From positions 434,001 through 498,000 of the forward strand of contig NGUZ01000001.1 in assembly GCA_002154655.1 (NCBI GenBank): a DNA stretch of 64,000 nt, in the 5' to 3' direction. This DNA comes from Corynebacterium kefirresidentii (GTDB lineage Bacteria; Actinomycetota; Actinomycetes; Mycobacteriales; Mycobacteriaceae). Position 1 is the first letter of the stretch, and every line of letters begins with the position of its first letter. Both the position numbers and the translations under genes were made by a program. Below the pieces are notes generated by a model, which saw only the letters and a program-made list of their open reading frames with translations, was not told the DNA's origin and did not search any database. Below are positions 21,106 to 31,081 of the stretch, in pieces.

Positions 21106-21111
21106 TATAAA
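21106..21111 (+). promoter_or_regulatory. Candidate -10 element for mihF
   Basis: TATAAA at 21106-21111 lies in the 259-base gap between pyrF and mihF, about 75 bases before the start codon. The -35 region is weak (TTATTG or TTGATA, at spacings that do not fit well). The rest of the gap shows no ORF or strong hairpin. Confidence 0.4.
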
Positions 21112-21185
21112 CTGCGTTAGGCAACCGTAATCTGGTACCAAGTACTAGACGTAACAGAATCAATCTAATGAATCGGAGGAAACCC

Positions 21186-21506
21186 GTGGCCCTTCCAAAG
21201 TTGACTGATGAGCAGCGCAAGGAAGCTCTCGCAAAGGCCGCTGAGGCCCGTAAGGCTCGCGCTGAGCTCAAGGCTGCGCTCAAGCGCGGCGAGACCGACC
21301 TGAAGGACGTGCTCGAAAAGGCTGAGACCGATGAGATCATCGGCAAGACCAAGGTTTCTGCACTCCTCGAGGCTCTGCCGAAGGTTGGCAAGGTCAAGGC
21401 TAAGGAAATCATGGAGGACCTGGAGATCGCTCAGACCCGTCGTCTGCGCGGCTTGGGTGAGCGTCAGCGTCGTGCTCTCCTCGAGCGTTTCGGTTACGGC
21501 GAATAG
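21186..21506 (+). CDS. mihF: Actinobacterial integration host factor (mIHF)
   Basis: 106 residues from the GTG at 21186 ([20 protein letters not shown]), with GGAGGA six bases upstream. A long charged N-terminal helix is followed by an H2TH-type DNA-binding core ([20 protein letters not shown]) and a basic tail ([19 protein letters not shown]). This is the nucleoid-associated mIHF family of actinobacteria, not related to enterobacterial IHF. It bends DNA and supports phage integration and chromosome organisation. Its place just before gmk and rpoZ is the conserved actinobacterial order. Confidence 0.93.
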   Translation: MALPKLTDEQRKEALAKAAEARKARAELKAALKRGETDLKDVLEKAETDEIIGKTKVSALLEALPKVGKVKAKEIMEDLEIAQTRRLRGLGERQRRALLERFGYGE

Positions 21507-21514
21507 TTACAACC

Positions 21515-22084
21515 ATGGCTGACGCAACTGCACGCGGTCGCCTCGTCGTTCTGGCGGGGCCATCCGCAGTGGGAAAATCCACCGTGGTTTCGCGTCTGCG
21601 CAGTGACGTCGAGGGGCTGTATTTTAGCGTGTCGATGACTACGCGCCAGCCCCGTCCCGGGGAGCAGGACGGTGTCGACTACTTCTTCGTCACCCCAGAA
21701 GCCTTCCAGCAGCGAATCGACGCCGGGGAAATGCTCGAATGGGCTGATATTCACGGCGGATTGCAGCGGTCTGGAACCCCCGCCCAGCCGGTAGAGGAAG
21801 CTTTGGCCGCAGGACGCCCAGTGCTCGTTGAAGTTGATCTTGCGGGCGCTAGGAGTGTTAAGAAAGCGCTGCCGGAGGCAGATTTGGTCTTTTTGGCACC
21901 CCCATCATGGGACGTACTTGTGGAGCGGCTTACCGGTCGCGGTACCGAACCGCAAGACGTCATTGACCGTAGGTTGCAAACTGCGCATGAGGAACTAGCC
22001 GCACAGGACGAGTTCGATCACATCGTTGTTAACGAGGATTTGGACCAGGCAGTGGCTGCCATCAGTGATATCCTGCAGGCATAG
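21515..22084 (+). CDS. gmk: Guanylate kinase
   Basis: 189 residues. It phosphorylates GMP to GDP using ATP. The P-loop GPSAVGKS is at 15-22 and is followed by the GMP-binding block [20 protein letters not shown]. The lid and core segments ([20 protein letters not shown]) match the family. It starts eight bases after the mihF stop and is most likely co-transcribed. The ribosome site is weak, which fits coupling to mihF translation. Confidence 0.94.
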   Translation: MADATARGRLVVLAGPSAVGKSTVVSRLRSDVEGLYFSVSMTTRQPRPGEQDGVDYFFVTPEAFQQRIDAGEMLEWADIHGGLQRSGTPAQPVEEALAAGRPVLVEVDLAGARSVKKALPEADLVFLAPPSWDVLVERLTGRGTEPQDVIDRRLQTAHEELAAQDEFDHIVVNEDLDQAVAAISDILQA

Positions 22085-22124
22085 ACCTCCTTTTTGACCA
22101 TCTTCAATCAATGTAAAGGTGCAT

Positions 22125-22427
22125 GTGACTAACGTGACCACCCCTTCTAACACTGAAGCCGCAAAGGCGGAGCCAGTATTTGATGATCCGATCGGCATTA
22201 CTGATCCCCCGATCGATGAGCTTTTGGACAAGGTTTCCTCTAAGTACGCTTTGGTCATCTTCGCCGCTAAGCGCGCCCGCCAGATCAATAGCTACTACCA
22301 AGAGCAGGATGAAGGTGTCTTCGAATTCGTAGGCCCACTGGTTACTCCAGAGCCAGGCGAAAAGCCTTTGTCTATCGCATTGCGCGAAATTGACGCTGGC
22401 TTGCTGGACCACGAGGAAGGCAAGTAG
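22125..22427 (+). CDS. rpoZ: RNA polymerase omega subunit
   Basis: About 100 residues. Omega assists assembly of beta' into RNA polymerase. The core [20 protein letters not shown] and [13 protein letters not shown] is diagnostic. The start is uncertain: GTG at 22125 has AAAGG five bases upstream and reads [10 protein letters not shown], while GTG at 22119 in the same frame overlaps that site. It lies 40 bases after gmk, in the usual gmk-rpoZ-coaBC order. A GCACGC/GCGTGC hairpin without a T-tract follows at 22433-22448. Confidence 0.93.
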   Translation: MTNVTTPSNTEAAKAEPVFDDPIGITDPPIDELLDKVSSKYALVIFAAKRARQINSYYQEQDEGVFEFVGPLVTPEPGEKPLSIALREIDAGLLDHEEGK

Positions 22428-22562
22428 CTAGCGCACGCACAAGCGTGCAATAGCTTGTAGGCTCCACGCGTCGCCACGGACGTGTATCCCCGGCTAGGGG
22501 TGCACCTTCCCGGGAGCGGCGAGTGGGGCCTTTCTTTGTGCCGCCAGGTACCATCGTGCGGT

Positions 22563-23810
22563 GTGATTGAAAAAGATAGCTCTCGCAATATTGTTGTAGG
22601 CGTTGCTGGCGGCATCGCCGCCTATAAAGCGTGCCACCTTGTGCGCAATCTCAAGGAGGCGGGCGATGATGTGCGCGTTGTCCCTACGGAAAGCGCACTA
22701 AACTTTGTTGGCGCTGCTACGTTTGAAGCCCTGTCTGGCCACCCGGTTTCCACCAGCGTTTTTGAGGCTGTGGATGAGGTGCAGCACGTTAACATTGGGC
22801 AGCGGGCGGATGCTGTGGTAATTGCACCCGCAACTGCGGATCTTATCGCGCGACTGGCCGCCGGTCGGGCTGATGATCTACTTACGGCGACCGTGTTGGT
22901 GGCGACGTGCCCGGTCATCATTGCTCCGGCCATGCATACAGAGATGTGGCACAATCCCGCCACGCAAGACAACGTCGCTACTTTGCGGCGGCGCGGTATT
23001 ACGGTTATTGAGCCTGCCCATGGCCGTTTGACCGGCAAGGACTCAGGTCCTGGTCGCCTTCCGGAGCCGGAGCAGATTGCTGAGGTAGTGCGCACCGAAT
23101 TGGCCGGTTACCGGGTTGAACATACCTGGCAAGATAAAAAGGTAGTCATATCAGCGGGAGGCACCCAGGAAGAACTGGACCCAGTGCGGTACTTGGGTAA
23201 TCGATCCTCTGGTAGGCAGGGATTCGCGCTCGCGGAATGGGCAGCCCAGATGGGGGCTGATGTCACCGTTGTCGCCGGTAATACTGCACAGCTTCCTGTG
23301 CCGTCTGGTGCGAAGGTACGCCGAATCGTCTCCACGCGTGAATTGGAGGAGGCGATGCACGAGGAGGCACGCGATGCGGACGTGGTGATTATGGCCGCCG
23401 CTGTCTCTGATTTCCGCCCCGCGGAGGTAGCTGATTCAAAGATGAAGAAGGGGCAGGCGGATGAGGCGCTCTCGACTCTTCATTTGGTGGAAAATCCGGA
23501 TGTACTCAAAGGGCTTGTCGCCGCGCGCGAGCGCTCAGAGCTTCCCGCAGAGTGCGTGATTGTAGGGTTTGCCGCCGAAACGGGTGACGCCCACAAGTCT
23601 GCCTTGGAATATGCCCAAGAAAAGTTTGTTCGCAAAGGCTGCGATGTGCTTATGGCCAATGAGGTCGGTAGGGCCAAGACCTTTGGCCAAAAGTCGAATG
23701 AGGGATGGATTTTGCGTCCAGATTCCGCGCCGCAACGGGTGGAACATGGCTCGAAACAAGTAGTCGCAGCACAGATTTTGGCGGCTGTGAATGAAATGTT
23801 TCGGGTGTAG
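22563..23810 (+). CDS. coaBC: Bifunctional CoaBC (phosphopantothenoylcysteine synthase / decarboxylase)
   Basis: About 415 residues from the GTG at 22563 (MIEKDSSRNIVVGVAGG). The first 180 or so form the flavin-dependent CoaC decarboxylase, with GGIAAYKA, the active-site His in VQHVNIG, and PAMHTEMW, where a His replaces the Asn of the usual PxMNxxMW motif. The rest is CoaB, which joins cysteine to phosphopantothenate using CTP (SAGGTQEELDPVRYLGNRSS, AAAVSDFRP, KMKKG). Together they make 4'-phosphopantetheine for CoA. No clear Shine-Dalgarno precedes the GTG, so a leaderless mRNA or an earlier start in the open frame is possible. Confidence 0.92.
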   Translation: MIEKDSSRNIVVGVAGGIAAYKACHLVRNLKEAGDDVRVVPTESALNFVGAATFEALSGHPVSTSVFEAVDEVQHVNIGQRADAVVIAPATADLIARLAAGRADDLLTATVLVATCPVIIAPAMHTEMWHNPATQDNVATLRRRGITVIEPAHGRLTGKDSGPGRLPEPEQIAEVVRTELAGYRVEHTWQDKKVVISAGGTQEELDPVRYLGNRSSGRQGFALAEWAAQMGADVTVVAGNTAQLPVPSGAKVRRIVSTRELEEAMHEEARDADVVIMAAAVSDFRPAEVADSKMKKGQADEALSTLHLVENPDVLKGLVAARERSELPAECVIVGFAAETGDAHKSALEYAQEKFVRKGCDVLMANEVGRAKTFGQKSNEGWILRPDSAPQRVEHGSKQVVAAQILAAVNEMFRV

Positions 23811-23820
23811 ACAGCTAAAA

Positions 23821-23849
23821 TTGCATTTATAGACCGCTTGGTCTAGGAT
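23821..23849 (+). promoter_or_regulatory. metK promoter with McbR operator
   Basis: TTGCAT (23821-23826) and TAGGAT (23844-23849) are separated by 17 bases. Within this spacer lies TAGAC-CGCTTG-GTCTA (23830-23845), an exact match to the TAGAC-N6-GTCTA operator of McbR, the TetR-family repressor of methionine and cysteine genes in Corynebacterium glutamicum. Binding would block RNA polymerase. McbR is known to respond to S-adenosylhomocysteine. Confidence 0.78.
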
Positions 23850-23919
23850 TGCGAGGTATTAGGCTTGGGCGTAGAAAACCCACAGCATCGAATCAACAGT
23901 GAGAACGAAGGAAGTTTTT

Positions 23920-25152
23920 GTGACTGATAACGCTGCAGTGGCAACTCGTCTTTTTACCAGCGAGTCCGTTACGGAAGGTCATCCCGATAAGATTTGTGAC
24001 GCCATTTCTGACGCCATCCTTGATGCCCTGCTGGAAAAGGATCCAGCATCCCGCGTCGCCGTGGAAACATTGGTAACCACCGGCCAGGTCCACGTAGTGG
24101 GTGAGGTGCGCACCGATGCCTACGTAGAAATCCCGGCGCTAGTTCGCGATACTCTCAAGTCCATCGGCTTTACCTCCTCTGAGGTGGGCTTTGACGGTAA
24201 TACCTGTGGCGTGAATATCGCCATCGGCGAGCAATCCCAAGAAATCGGTGCTGGCGTAGATAACTCCACTGAAGCTCGTGCTCATGATGAGGATTATGAC
24301 GCTGAAAACGATACCGCTGGTGCTGGTGACCAGGGTCTGATGTTCGGCTATGCCTCTAATGAAACTGCCGAATATATGCCCTTGCCCATTGCCTTGGCAC
24401 ATCGCCTGTCCCGCCGCCTGACCCAGGTGCGCAAGGAAGGCATTGTCGATCACCTGCGCCCGGATGGAAAGACTCAGGTGACCTTTGCTTATACCGACGA
24501 CAATGAGCCTTCCCATCTAGATACTGTCGTCATCTCCACACAGCATGATGCCGAGGTCGATAGCGCTTGGCTGGAAGGCCCGTTGCGCAGCGAGGTCCTC
24601 GAGTGGGTTATCAAGGACGCCGGCTTGGAAAAGTTCTACACCGAAGATACGACGCTGTTGGTTAACCCCTCCGGCTCCTTTATCCTCGGTGGGCCGATGG
24701 GTGATGCCGGTCTTACCGGCCGTAAGATCATCGTCGACACCTACGGTGGCATGGCTCGCCACGGCGGTGGCGCCTTTTCCGGTAAGGACCCGAGCAAGGT
24801 AGACCGCTCCGCTGCTTATGCAATGCGCTGGGTGGCTAAGAATATCGTCGCCGCTGGTTTGGCGGATCGCGCCGAAGTTCAGGTTGCCTACGCAATTGGT
24901 CGTGCTAAGCCGGTGGGCTTGTACGTGGAGACCTTCGGCACTGCCAAAGAAGGCCTGAGCGATGCGAATATTCAGGCTGCGGTAAATCAGGTATTTGACC
25001 TGCGTCCAGCCGCGATTATCCGCGAACTCGACCTGCTACGGCCCATTTATGCCCAGACTGCGGCTTATGGTCACTTTGGCCGCACTGACGTTGAGCTGCC
25101 GTGGGAGCAATTGAACCGAGTGGAAGCTTTGCGTTCTGCCGCCGGTCTGTAG
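23920..25152 (+). CDS. metK: S-adenosylmethionine synthetase
   Basis: 410 residues from the GTG at 23920, which is preceded by GAAGGAAG ([20 protein letters not shown]). It makes S-adenosylmethionine from ATP and methionine. Family motifs are complete: EGHPDKICD near the N-terminus, [12 protein letters not shown], and [20 protein letters not shown]. The protein is full length with no interruptions, unlike the broken metK-like relic at 1.6 kb. Its promoter carries a McbR-type operator. It is followed closely by priA, 11 bases away. Confidence 0.96.
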   Translation: MTDNAAVATRLFTSESVTEGHPDKICDAISDAILDALLEKDPASRVAVETLVTTGQVHVVGEVRTDAYVEIPALVRDTLKSIGFTSSEVGFDGNTCGVNIAIGEQSQEIGAGVDNSTEARAHDEDYDAENDTAGAGDQGLMFGYASNETAEYMPLPIALAHRLSRRLTQVRKEGIVDHLRPDGKTQVTFAYTDDNEPSHLDTVVISTQHDAEVDSAWLEGPLRSEVLEWVIKDAGLEKFYTEDTTLLVNPSGSFILGGPMGDAGLTGRKIIVDTYGGMARHGGGAFSGKDPSKVDRSAAYAMRWVAKNIVAAGLADRAEVQVAYAIGRAKPVGLYVETFGTAKEGLSDANIQAAVNQVFDLRPAAIIRELDLLRPIYAQTAAYGHFGRTDVELPWEQLNRVEALRSAAGL

Positions 25153-25163
25153 AATCGGGGCTT

Positions 25164-27206
25164 ATGCCTAAGAAAACACCCGCCACTCGGAAACCGGTTG
25201 CGCGGGTGTTGCCTCTTTTAGGGGTCGCGCACCTTGATCGGGGTTTTGATTACCTGGTAGAACAGGCAGATTCGGAGGATGTTCAGCCGGGCATTAAGGT
25301 CCGCATCCGCTTTAATGGACGCTTGGTTGATGCGATAGTGCTAGAGCGGCTGCATGATTCTGAATTTGGCGGTAACCTGCGCTTTATCGAGCGCATCATC
25401 TCACCGTTCCAGGTGTATCCGCCGCAGCTTGCCCGGCTTATCGACGCCCTAGCGGACCGCTATGGCGGAGTGCGCTCAGATATTATCCGCTCTGCTATTC
25501 CACCTAGGCACGCAAAGGCGGAGGAATCCGATTTGGAAACCCCGTGGGAGGAGCTCGGTACCACGAGCGAGCCTGACCTTTCGGGGTGGTCTGCTTATGA
25601 GCATGGTGAGGCTTTCGTTGATTCAATCCTGTCTGGCAAGCTCGCCCGTGCCGCATGGCAAATCGCCCCGGGCGATGATTGGGCGCATGCCTTAGCTGCG
25701 CTCGTGGCCAAGGTGGCGTTAGACGGAGGCGGGGTGCTCTTAGTTGCCCCGGACCAGAAGAGCGTTGATGCGGTAGAAGCCGCCCTTCGCCAGGTATTAG
25801 GGGCGAAGCAGATTACAGTGCTGACTAATAGTATGGGCCCGCAGGCCCGCTACCGCCGCTACCTATCAGCCCTGGTAGGCCAGGCGCGCGTCGTAATTGG
25901 TACTAGGTCCGCCGCCTTCGCCCCAGTAAAACATCTACAGCTGGCGGTTATCCTCGATGATGGCAACGATAATCTGGTAGATAACCTCAAACCTTATGTC
26001 CACGCCAGGGAAGTGCTAACCACCCGTTCTGCTTTCGAAGGTTGCAGCATGGTCTTGGCAAACCATTCGCGGACCGCGGAAACGCAGCTGCTCGTGGAGT
26101 CAGGCTGGGCGCACGATGTGGTGGCCAAAGAACAAACGATCGGGGCGCGTTGCCCGGCCATAGAGGCGGTAGGGCCATTCGGCCTATCGATTGCTCGCGA
26201 CTTACAGGGCGGCACCACTTCAGTCCAGGCCCAGGCCTTCCAAGCTGCTCATCAGGCGCTGGATAGGGGAGAGCCGGTATTGGTGCAAGTACCGCGCAAG
26301 GGATATGCGCCAATTTTGGCCTGCGGCCGATGCCGCGCGCCGGCGCGCTGCCGGCACTGCAACGGGCCACTGGGTTTGCCGCCGACGGGGGCGTCGCCAA
26401 GCAAAGGCGGCCCGGAGGAAGCTGGAATGCCCACCTGCCGCTGGTGCGGTAGCATCGAGGCGCGCCATCGCTGCAGTGAATGCGGATCCCCGCGCCTGCG
26501 CGCCATCGTTTTAGGCTCAGAGCGAACCGCGGAGGAATTGGGCCGTGCCTTTCCTAATACCCGGGTAGTGGTCTCTGGCGGAAATAAGATCCTCGAGGCA
26601 GTGGATAATGCGCCGGCCCTAGTCATCGCCACCCCCGGCGCCGAACCGAATGTACGAGATGGCGCCTACGGTGCGGCGCTGCTCTTGGACGCTGGTGCAT
26701 TGCTCAACCGCCAAGATCTGCGTGCTACTGAAGACACGTTATCGAAGTGGGCGCAGGCGGCCACGCTAGTGCAGCCGCATTTCAAGGGCGGCCGGGTAAT
26801 TGTGGCTGCCGATGAGTCTCTTAACGTGGTTCAGCATTTCTTGCGCTGGGATATGGTTGGCGCGGCCGCAGCCGAGCTTGCTGCCCGGCGAGAAGTACGA
26901 TTCCCACCTGCGGTGCACTTTGCCGCCATTGACGGTGCGGATGCGTCCCTGGATGGCTTTGCTGAGCTTGTGGATCTTCCGGAGTATGCGGAGGTTTTGG
27001 GCCCAGTTCCTCTTCCCCCGGGCCATAGCCTGCCCGGCGACTACGATAGCCAGCGCTTTGGTCCCGCGCAGCGGCTGGTGATCCGCACCCCACTGGGGCC
27101 TCGTTCCCAATTAGGGCGCGCCTTGCGCAGTGCAAACGCGGCACGTAGCGCGCGCAAGGATGACTTGCCACTGCGTATCGTGGTTGACCCCATCCACGTG
27201 GGTTAG
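25164..27206 (+). CDS. priA: PriA-like primosomal protein lacking helicase motifs
   Basis: 680 residues from the ATG at 25164 (MPKKTPATRKPVARVLPLLG). The N-terminal DNA-binding domain and eight zinc-binding cysteines (C387, C390, C396, C399, C425, C428, C437, C440) place it in the PriA/primosomal N' family. However, the site of the ATP-binding loop reads APGDDWAHAL (about 168-177) instead of a GxGKT sequence. The DExH position reads LDDGND (264-269). It should therefore be unable to hydrolyse ATP, a feature reported for actinobacterial PriA. The likely remaining role is a structural one in replication restart. Confidence 0.88.
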   Translation: MPKKTPATRKPVARVLPLLGVAHLDRGFDYLVEQADSEDVQPGIKVRIRFNGRLVDAIVLERLHDSEFGGNLRFIERIISPFQVYPPQLARLIDALADRYGGVRSDIIRSAIPPRHAKAEESDLETPWEELGTTSEPDLSGWSAYEHGEAFVDSILSGKLARAAWQIAPGDDWAHALAALVAKVALDGGGVLLVAPDQKSVDAVEAALRQVLGAKQITVLTNSMGPQARYRRYLSALVGQARVVIGTRSAAFAPVKHLQLAVILDDGNDNLVDNLKPYVHAREVLTTRSAFEGCSMVLANHSRTAETQLLVESGWAHDVVAKEQTIGARCPAIEAVGPFGLSIARDLQGGTTSVQAQAFQAAHQALDRGEPVLVQVPRKGYAPILACGRCRAPARCRHCNGPLGLPPTGASPSKGGPEEAGMPTCRWCGSIEARHRCSECGSPRLRAIVLGSERTAEELGRAFPNTRVVVSGGNKILEAVDNAPALVIATPGAEPNVRDGAYGAALLLDAGALLNRQDLRATEDTLSKWAQAATLVQPHFKGGRVIVAADESLNVVQHFLRWDMVGAAAAELAARREVRFPPAVHFAAIDGADASLDGFAELVDLPEYAEVLGPVPLPPGHSLPGDYDSQRFGPAQRLVIRTPLGPRSQLGRALRSANAARSARKDDLPLRIVVDPIHVG

Positions 27207-27303
27207 CTGTAGCGGGCGGCTAGGGCTTATGCGCTAGTCTCGACGGGGAAACCCTCCATTGTCAGCCGGCTTTATTTCGGCGCATTAGAAAGGTGTGATT
27301 GCC

Positions 27304-27816
27304 ATGTCTCTTCGCGGAATCCGTATCTACGGCGACCCTGTCCTGGGCAGTCGCGCAGAAGAGGTAAGCACGTTCGATCGCGGACTGCGCATTTTGGCCA
27401 ACGATATGCTCGAGACCATGGACGAAGCTGGGGGAGTAGGGCTGGCGGCCAATCAAGTGGGCATACTCAAACGGATTTTTGTCTATGACTGCTCGCATAC
27501 CCAATCTGGCTTGCGTGGCGCGATTGTTAATCCCGTCTGGACGCCGTTGGGCGCGCAGCAGCAAATAGGCCCGGAAGGATGTCTTTCTATTCCCGGCATT
27601 AGCGCGCAAACCACCCGCTTCAACCGCGTCTTTGTCAGCGGTCAGGATATAGAGGGTCGCCCCTTATCCATGGTGGCCGCGGGACTGATGGCTCGGTGCA
27701 TCCAGCATGAAACGGACCATCTCGATGGACTGCTTTTCCTGCAGCGCCTCGATGCCGTGGACCGAAAAGACGTTATGCGCGCCATCCGTGAGTCCGAGTG
27801 GTTTAACGCCTCATAG
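27304..27816 (+). CDS. def: Peptide deformylase
   Basis: 170 residues from the ATG at 27304, with AGAAAGG ten bases upstream (an in-frame GTG at 27295 sits too close to that site). It removes the formyl group from new N-terminal methionines. All three signatures are present: GGVGLAANQVG, EGCLSIPG with the metal-binding Cys, and the HETDHLDG zinc motif. Its closeness to fmt, which adds the formyl group, is a widespread functional pairing, although 76 bases separate the two here. Confidence 0.95.
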   Translation: MSLRGIRIYGDPVLGSRAEEVSTFDRGLRILANDMLETMDEAGGVGLAANQVGILKRIFVYDCSHTQSGLRGAIVNPVWTPLGAQQQIGPEGCLSIPGISAQTTRFNRVFVSGQDIEGRPLSMVAAGLMARCIQHETDHLDGLLFLQRLDAVDRKDVMRAIRESEWFNAS

Positions 27817-27892
27817 CCCGCTTACTGTGGCGGCAGCGCTACGGCGTTGTAGCCTAGTAGTTTGAACGAGATAAAGTAGGAGAGTTTCCCGC

Positions 27893-28843
27893 ATGCGGAT
27901 TATTTTTGCCGGTACCCCTGAGCCCGCCGTTGTGGCCTTGGAAAAGCTAATTGCCTCCTCGCATGAGGTGGTGGCGGTAATTACCCGCCCAGATGCTAGG
28001 AAGGGCCGCGGCCGTAGCCTTCACCCCAGCCCGGTGAAAGCAGTAGCCCAAGAACATGGCATCGAAGTGCTAACTCCTAGCACCCTGCGTCCTGACACGG
28101 AGGACGGGCAGGCCCTGCGTGCTCGCCTACGGGAGCTCGAACCCGAGGCAATTCCGGTGGTGGCTTATGGCAATCTGGTCACCAAGGACCTGCTGGAGCT
28201 GCCGCAGCATGGTTGGGTGAACCTGCATTTTTCCCTGCTCCCGGCATGGCGTGGCGCGGCACCGGTACAAGCTGCCATAGCTGCCGGTGATGAGATTACC
28301 GGCGCATCTACGTTCCGCATTGAAGAAGGCCTAGATACCGGTCCGGTGCTGGGCACCGTGACGGAGGAAATCCGCACCACCGATACTGCCGATGACCTGC
28401 TCACCCGCCTTGCCTATTCCGGCGGCGATCTGCTCGTCGCCACCATGGATGGCCTAGCGGCGGGTCAGTTGGAGGCACAACCGCAGCAGGGCGAGGCCAC
28501 CTATGCCCCGAAAATCTCTACCGCACAAGCTCGCGTGGAGTGGTCCCAGCCTGCCTTTGCCATCGACCGGCATATTCGTGCGCACACCCCAGGTCCTGGC
28601 GCATGGACCATGTGGGACGAGGCCCGGGTAAAAGTGGGACCAGTAAAAACCGTGGATGCAGCAGCCGCGGTACCGGAGCGCTTAGAGCCTGGACAGCTCT
28701 ACATTGCGAAGAGCGCCGTTTTTGTTGGTACCGCAACGCAGCCGGTCCAGCTGGGTAAAATCCAGCCACCAGGCAAGAAAATGATGAATGCGGCCGACTG
28801 GGCCCGCGGACTAGGCAAGGATGCCGAGGTGAAGTTCCAATGA
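27893..28843 (+). CDS. fmt: Methionyl-tRNA formyltransferase
   Basis: 316 residues. It formylates initiator Met-tRNA using 10-formyltetrahydrofolate. The catalytic segment [18 protein letters not shown] carries the family's Asn/His pair, and [10 protein letters not shown] supplies the expected Asp. The C-terminal tRNA-binding OB-like domain starts near residue 205. AGGAGA lies ten bases before the ATG. The TGA stop overlaps the next ATG (ATGA), coupling it to rsmB. Confidence 0.95.
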   Translation: MRIIFAGTPEPAVVALEKLIASSHEVVAVITRPDARKGRGRSLHPSPVKAVAQEHGIEVLTPSTLRPDTEDGQALRARLRELEPEAIPVVAYGNLVTKDLLELPQHGWVNLHFSLLPAWRGAAPVQAAIAAGDEITGASTFRIEEGLDTGPVLGTVTEEIRTTDTADDLLTRLAYSGGDLLVATMDGLAAGQLEAQPQQGEATYAPKISTAQARVEWSQPAFAIDRHIRAHTPGPGAWTMWDEARVKVGPVKTVDAAAAVPERLEPGQLYIAKSAVFVGTATQPVQLGKIQPPGKKMMNAADWARGLGKDAEVKFQ

Positions 28844-30393
28844 GTGGTGGTTTCCGTTCCCGTAGTAAATCCGGTGATAAGTCGCCGGAAGGCAAGCCGC
28901 AGGACCCCCGGAAATCCGGTGGAGCGAAAGGCCGTGGTGGCCGCCCGCACCAGCAGCAACATGGTGGACGTAACGGCCACCGCAGAGGTCGACAGGCTCA
29001 TGCTTCTGGTCAGCGTTCCGGCAAGCGCCAGGAAGGCGGTCTGATTCAGGCTGCACTGGCCGCTGGTGTGGACGCGCCGCGTGCGGTGGCTTTCGACGTC
29101 GTGCGCCGGGTGAGCGATGACGATGCCTTTGCCAACCTCATCTTGCCCAAAGCACTGCGTAAGCAAAAGCTCACCGGGCGAGACGCCGCCTTTGCCACCG
29201 AGATCACCTACGGCACCCTCCGCACCCTCGGCGTAGTAGATGCCGTCATCGCAGAATGCTCCTCGCGCAGCCTCGAGGCCATTTCTCCAGCTGTGGTTGA
29301 TGCCCTGCGCTTGGGAACCTATCAAGTCCTCTATACCCGCGTGGAGGCGCATGCGGCGGTTGATACCACCGTGCGCTTGGTGGAAGCCAGCGGTGAGGTC
29401 AAGGCCAAGGGGTTTGCCAATGGCATTATGCGTACCATTACGCGCACGCCGGCCAAGACATGGCTGGACAAGCTTGCCCCGGAGGGAGAAATCGCCGGCA
29501 TTGCCTTCAAACATGCCCATCCCACCTGGATCGCGGAATCATTTAGCCGTGTACTGGGGCTGGGCGAGCTAGAGGCCGCCCTGGCTGCGGACTCCGATAG
29601 GCCTGCGGTGCATCTGGTGGCCCGTCCCGGGGAAATCTCAGCCGAGGAATTGGCGCTTATGACCGGAAACGAGGAGGGGCGCTATTCTCCTTATGCCGTG
29701 TACATGGACTCCGGGGACCCCGGCCAATTGGAGCCGGTACGTCAGGGCTTGGCGGCAGTCCAAGATGAAGGCTCGCAGCTTATCGCCCGCGCGGTATGTG
29801 AAGCGCCGGTGGAGGGCGAAGACACTGGTCGGTGGCTGGATCTCTGCGCTGGTCCCGGCGGTAAAGCGGCCTTAATGGGTGCGCTTGCCCGCATTGACTC
29901 CGCGCACGTGGACGCGGTGGAGGTATCTCCGAACCGTGCGGCGCTGATTGAAAAAACGGTAAGTGATTTGCCTGTGGACGTTCATGTGGCAGATGGACGC
30001 AATCCGGGCGTGGGGCAGGGGTTTGATCGCGTGCTTGTCGATGCCCCGTGTTCCGGACTCGGCGCGCTCCGTCGCCGCCCCGAGGCGCGGTGGCGCAAGT
30101 CTGAGTCCGACATTGCCGAGCTTACTCAGCTGCAATTTGAGCTTTTATCCTCGGCCTTAAACCTGGTGCGTCCGGGCGGTGTGGTCATTTATTCCACGTG
30201 TTCGCCAGACTTGCGCGAGACTCGTGGCATCGTCGACCGCGCCGTACGCGAGCTCGGTGCCACAGAGCTAGACGCGCAGAGGCTCATTCCTGATATGGGC
30301 GATGTAGGGCATGAAAAGTCCGTGCAAATGTGGCCACATCGGCACGGTACCGATGCCATGTTCTTTGCGGCTCTGCGCCGCGCGGCTGACTAA
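28840..30393 (+). CDS. rsmB: 16S rRNA m5C methyltransferase RsmB (Fmu/Sun family)
   Basis: 517 residues. The first 65 or so are a basic, Gly/Arg/Gln/His-rich tail of low complexity ([17 protein letters not shown]), typical of actinobacterial members. Next come a NusB-like RNA-binding domain ([19 protein letters not shown]) and a Rossmann methyltransferase. The latter has the SAM loop [14 protein letters not shown], the catalytic cysteine in [18 protein letters not shown], and the second cysteine in IYSTCSP. It methylates a cytosine of 16S rRNA (C967 in E. coli). The four-base ATGA overlap with fmt indicates coupled translation. Confidence 0.93.
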   Translation: MSGGFRSRSKSGDKSPEGKPQDPRKSGGAKGRGGRPHQQQHGGRNGHRRGRQAHASGQRSGKRQEGGLIQAALAAGVDAPRAVAFDVVRRVSDDDAFANLILPKALRKQKLTGRDAAFATEITYGTLRTLGVVDAVIAECSSRSLEAISPAVVDALRLGTYQVLYTRVEAHAAVDTTVRLVEASGEVKAKGFANGIMRTITRTPAKTWLDKLAPEGEIAGIAFKHAHPTWIAESFSRVLGLGELEAALAADSDRPAVHLVARPGEISAEELALMTGNEEGRYSPYAVYMDSGDPGQLEPVRQGLAAVQDEGSQLIARAVCEAPVEGEDTGRWLDLCAGPGGKAALMGALARIDSAHVDAVEVSPNRAALIEKTVSDLPVDVHVADGRNPGVGQGFDRVLVDAPCSGLGALRRRPEARWRKSESDIAELTQLQFELLSSALNLVRPGGVVIYSTCSPDLRETRGIVDRAVRELGATELDAQRLIPDMGDVGHEKSVQMWPHRHGTDAMFFAALRRAAD

Positions 30394-30412
30394 TCGCGAT
30401 AGACTGGTGGGC

Positions 30413-31081
30413 ATGTCGGCACCGATTATTTCACCTTCCATCTTGGCCGCTGATTTTTCTCGCTTGGGCGAGGAATTAGTGGCGATTGAAACCGCAGACT
30501 GGGTCCATGTGGACATTATGGACGGGCACTTTGTGCCCAACCTGTCCTTCGGCCCAGATATCACGGCAACGGTCCATCGGCTTACTAATAAACCATTGGA
30601 CGTCCACCTCATGATCGAGGAACCCGAGCAATGGGTGGAGACCTATGCCAAGGCGGGTGCGCATACCATTATCTTCCATGTGGAGGCTGTCGCCGATGAG
30701 CAGGCGGCGGTGGATGTGGCGCAGAGCATCCGAAAACTGGGGGTGCGTGCTGGCTTTTCCATTAAGCCGGGTACGGCTATCGAACCGTGGCTGGATAAAT
30801 TGCATCACTTTGATGAGGTGCTCGTGATGTCCGTGGAGCCTGGTTTTGGCGGGCAGAAATTCATGCCAGAGATGCTGGAGAAGGTCCGGGTGCTGCGCCA
30901 AAGCATTGATGAACAGGGCCTCGATACCGTCATCGAGATTGATGGCGGAATTTCGCCAGACACCATCGCCCAAGCCGCCGCGGCTGGGTGCGATGCTTTT
31001 GTGGCTGGCTCGGCCGTATTCAAGGCAGAAGATCCCGCCGGGATCGTACATCAGCTGCGTGAATTGGCGGCTGGTGCCTAG
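30413..31081 (+). CDS. rpe: Ribulose-phosphate 3-epimerase
   Basis: 222 residues from the ATG at 30413 (MSAPIISPSILAADFSRLG). It interconverts ribulose 5-phosphate and xylulose 5-phosphate. The TIM-barrel metal site is visible in HVDIMDGHFVPN, in HVEAVAD and in VMSVEPGFGGQKF. It is the only pentose-phosphate gene in this cluster. The others (tkt, tal, zwf) lie 18-22 kb further on, in the opposite direction. It feeds ribulose 5-phosphate chemistry next to the riboflavin genes that consume the same sugar. Confidence 0.95.
   Translation: MSAPIISPSILAADFSRLGEELVAIETADWVHVDIMDGHFVPNLSFGPDITATVHRLTNKPLDVHLMIEEPEQWVETYAKAGAHTIIFHVEAVADEQAAVDVAQSIRKLGVRAGFSIKPGTAIEPWLDKLHHFDEVLVMSVEPGFGGQKFMPEMLEKVRVLRQSIDEQGLDTVIEIDGGISPDTIAQAAAAGCDAFVAGSAVFKAEDPAGIVHQLRELAAGA

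Noticed and set aside
22433..22448. Terminator after rpoZ (GCACGC/GCGTGC hairpin)
   Set aside because: The stem is only six pairs and is not followed by a T-tract, and coaBC follows closely. Recorded as a weak hairpin only.
23811..23919. SAM riboswitch in front of metK
   Set aside because: The leader is about 70 bases with no SAM-aptamer pattern. Control is better explained by the McbR-type operator.
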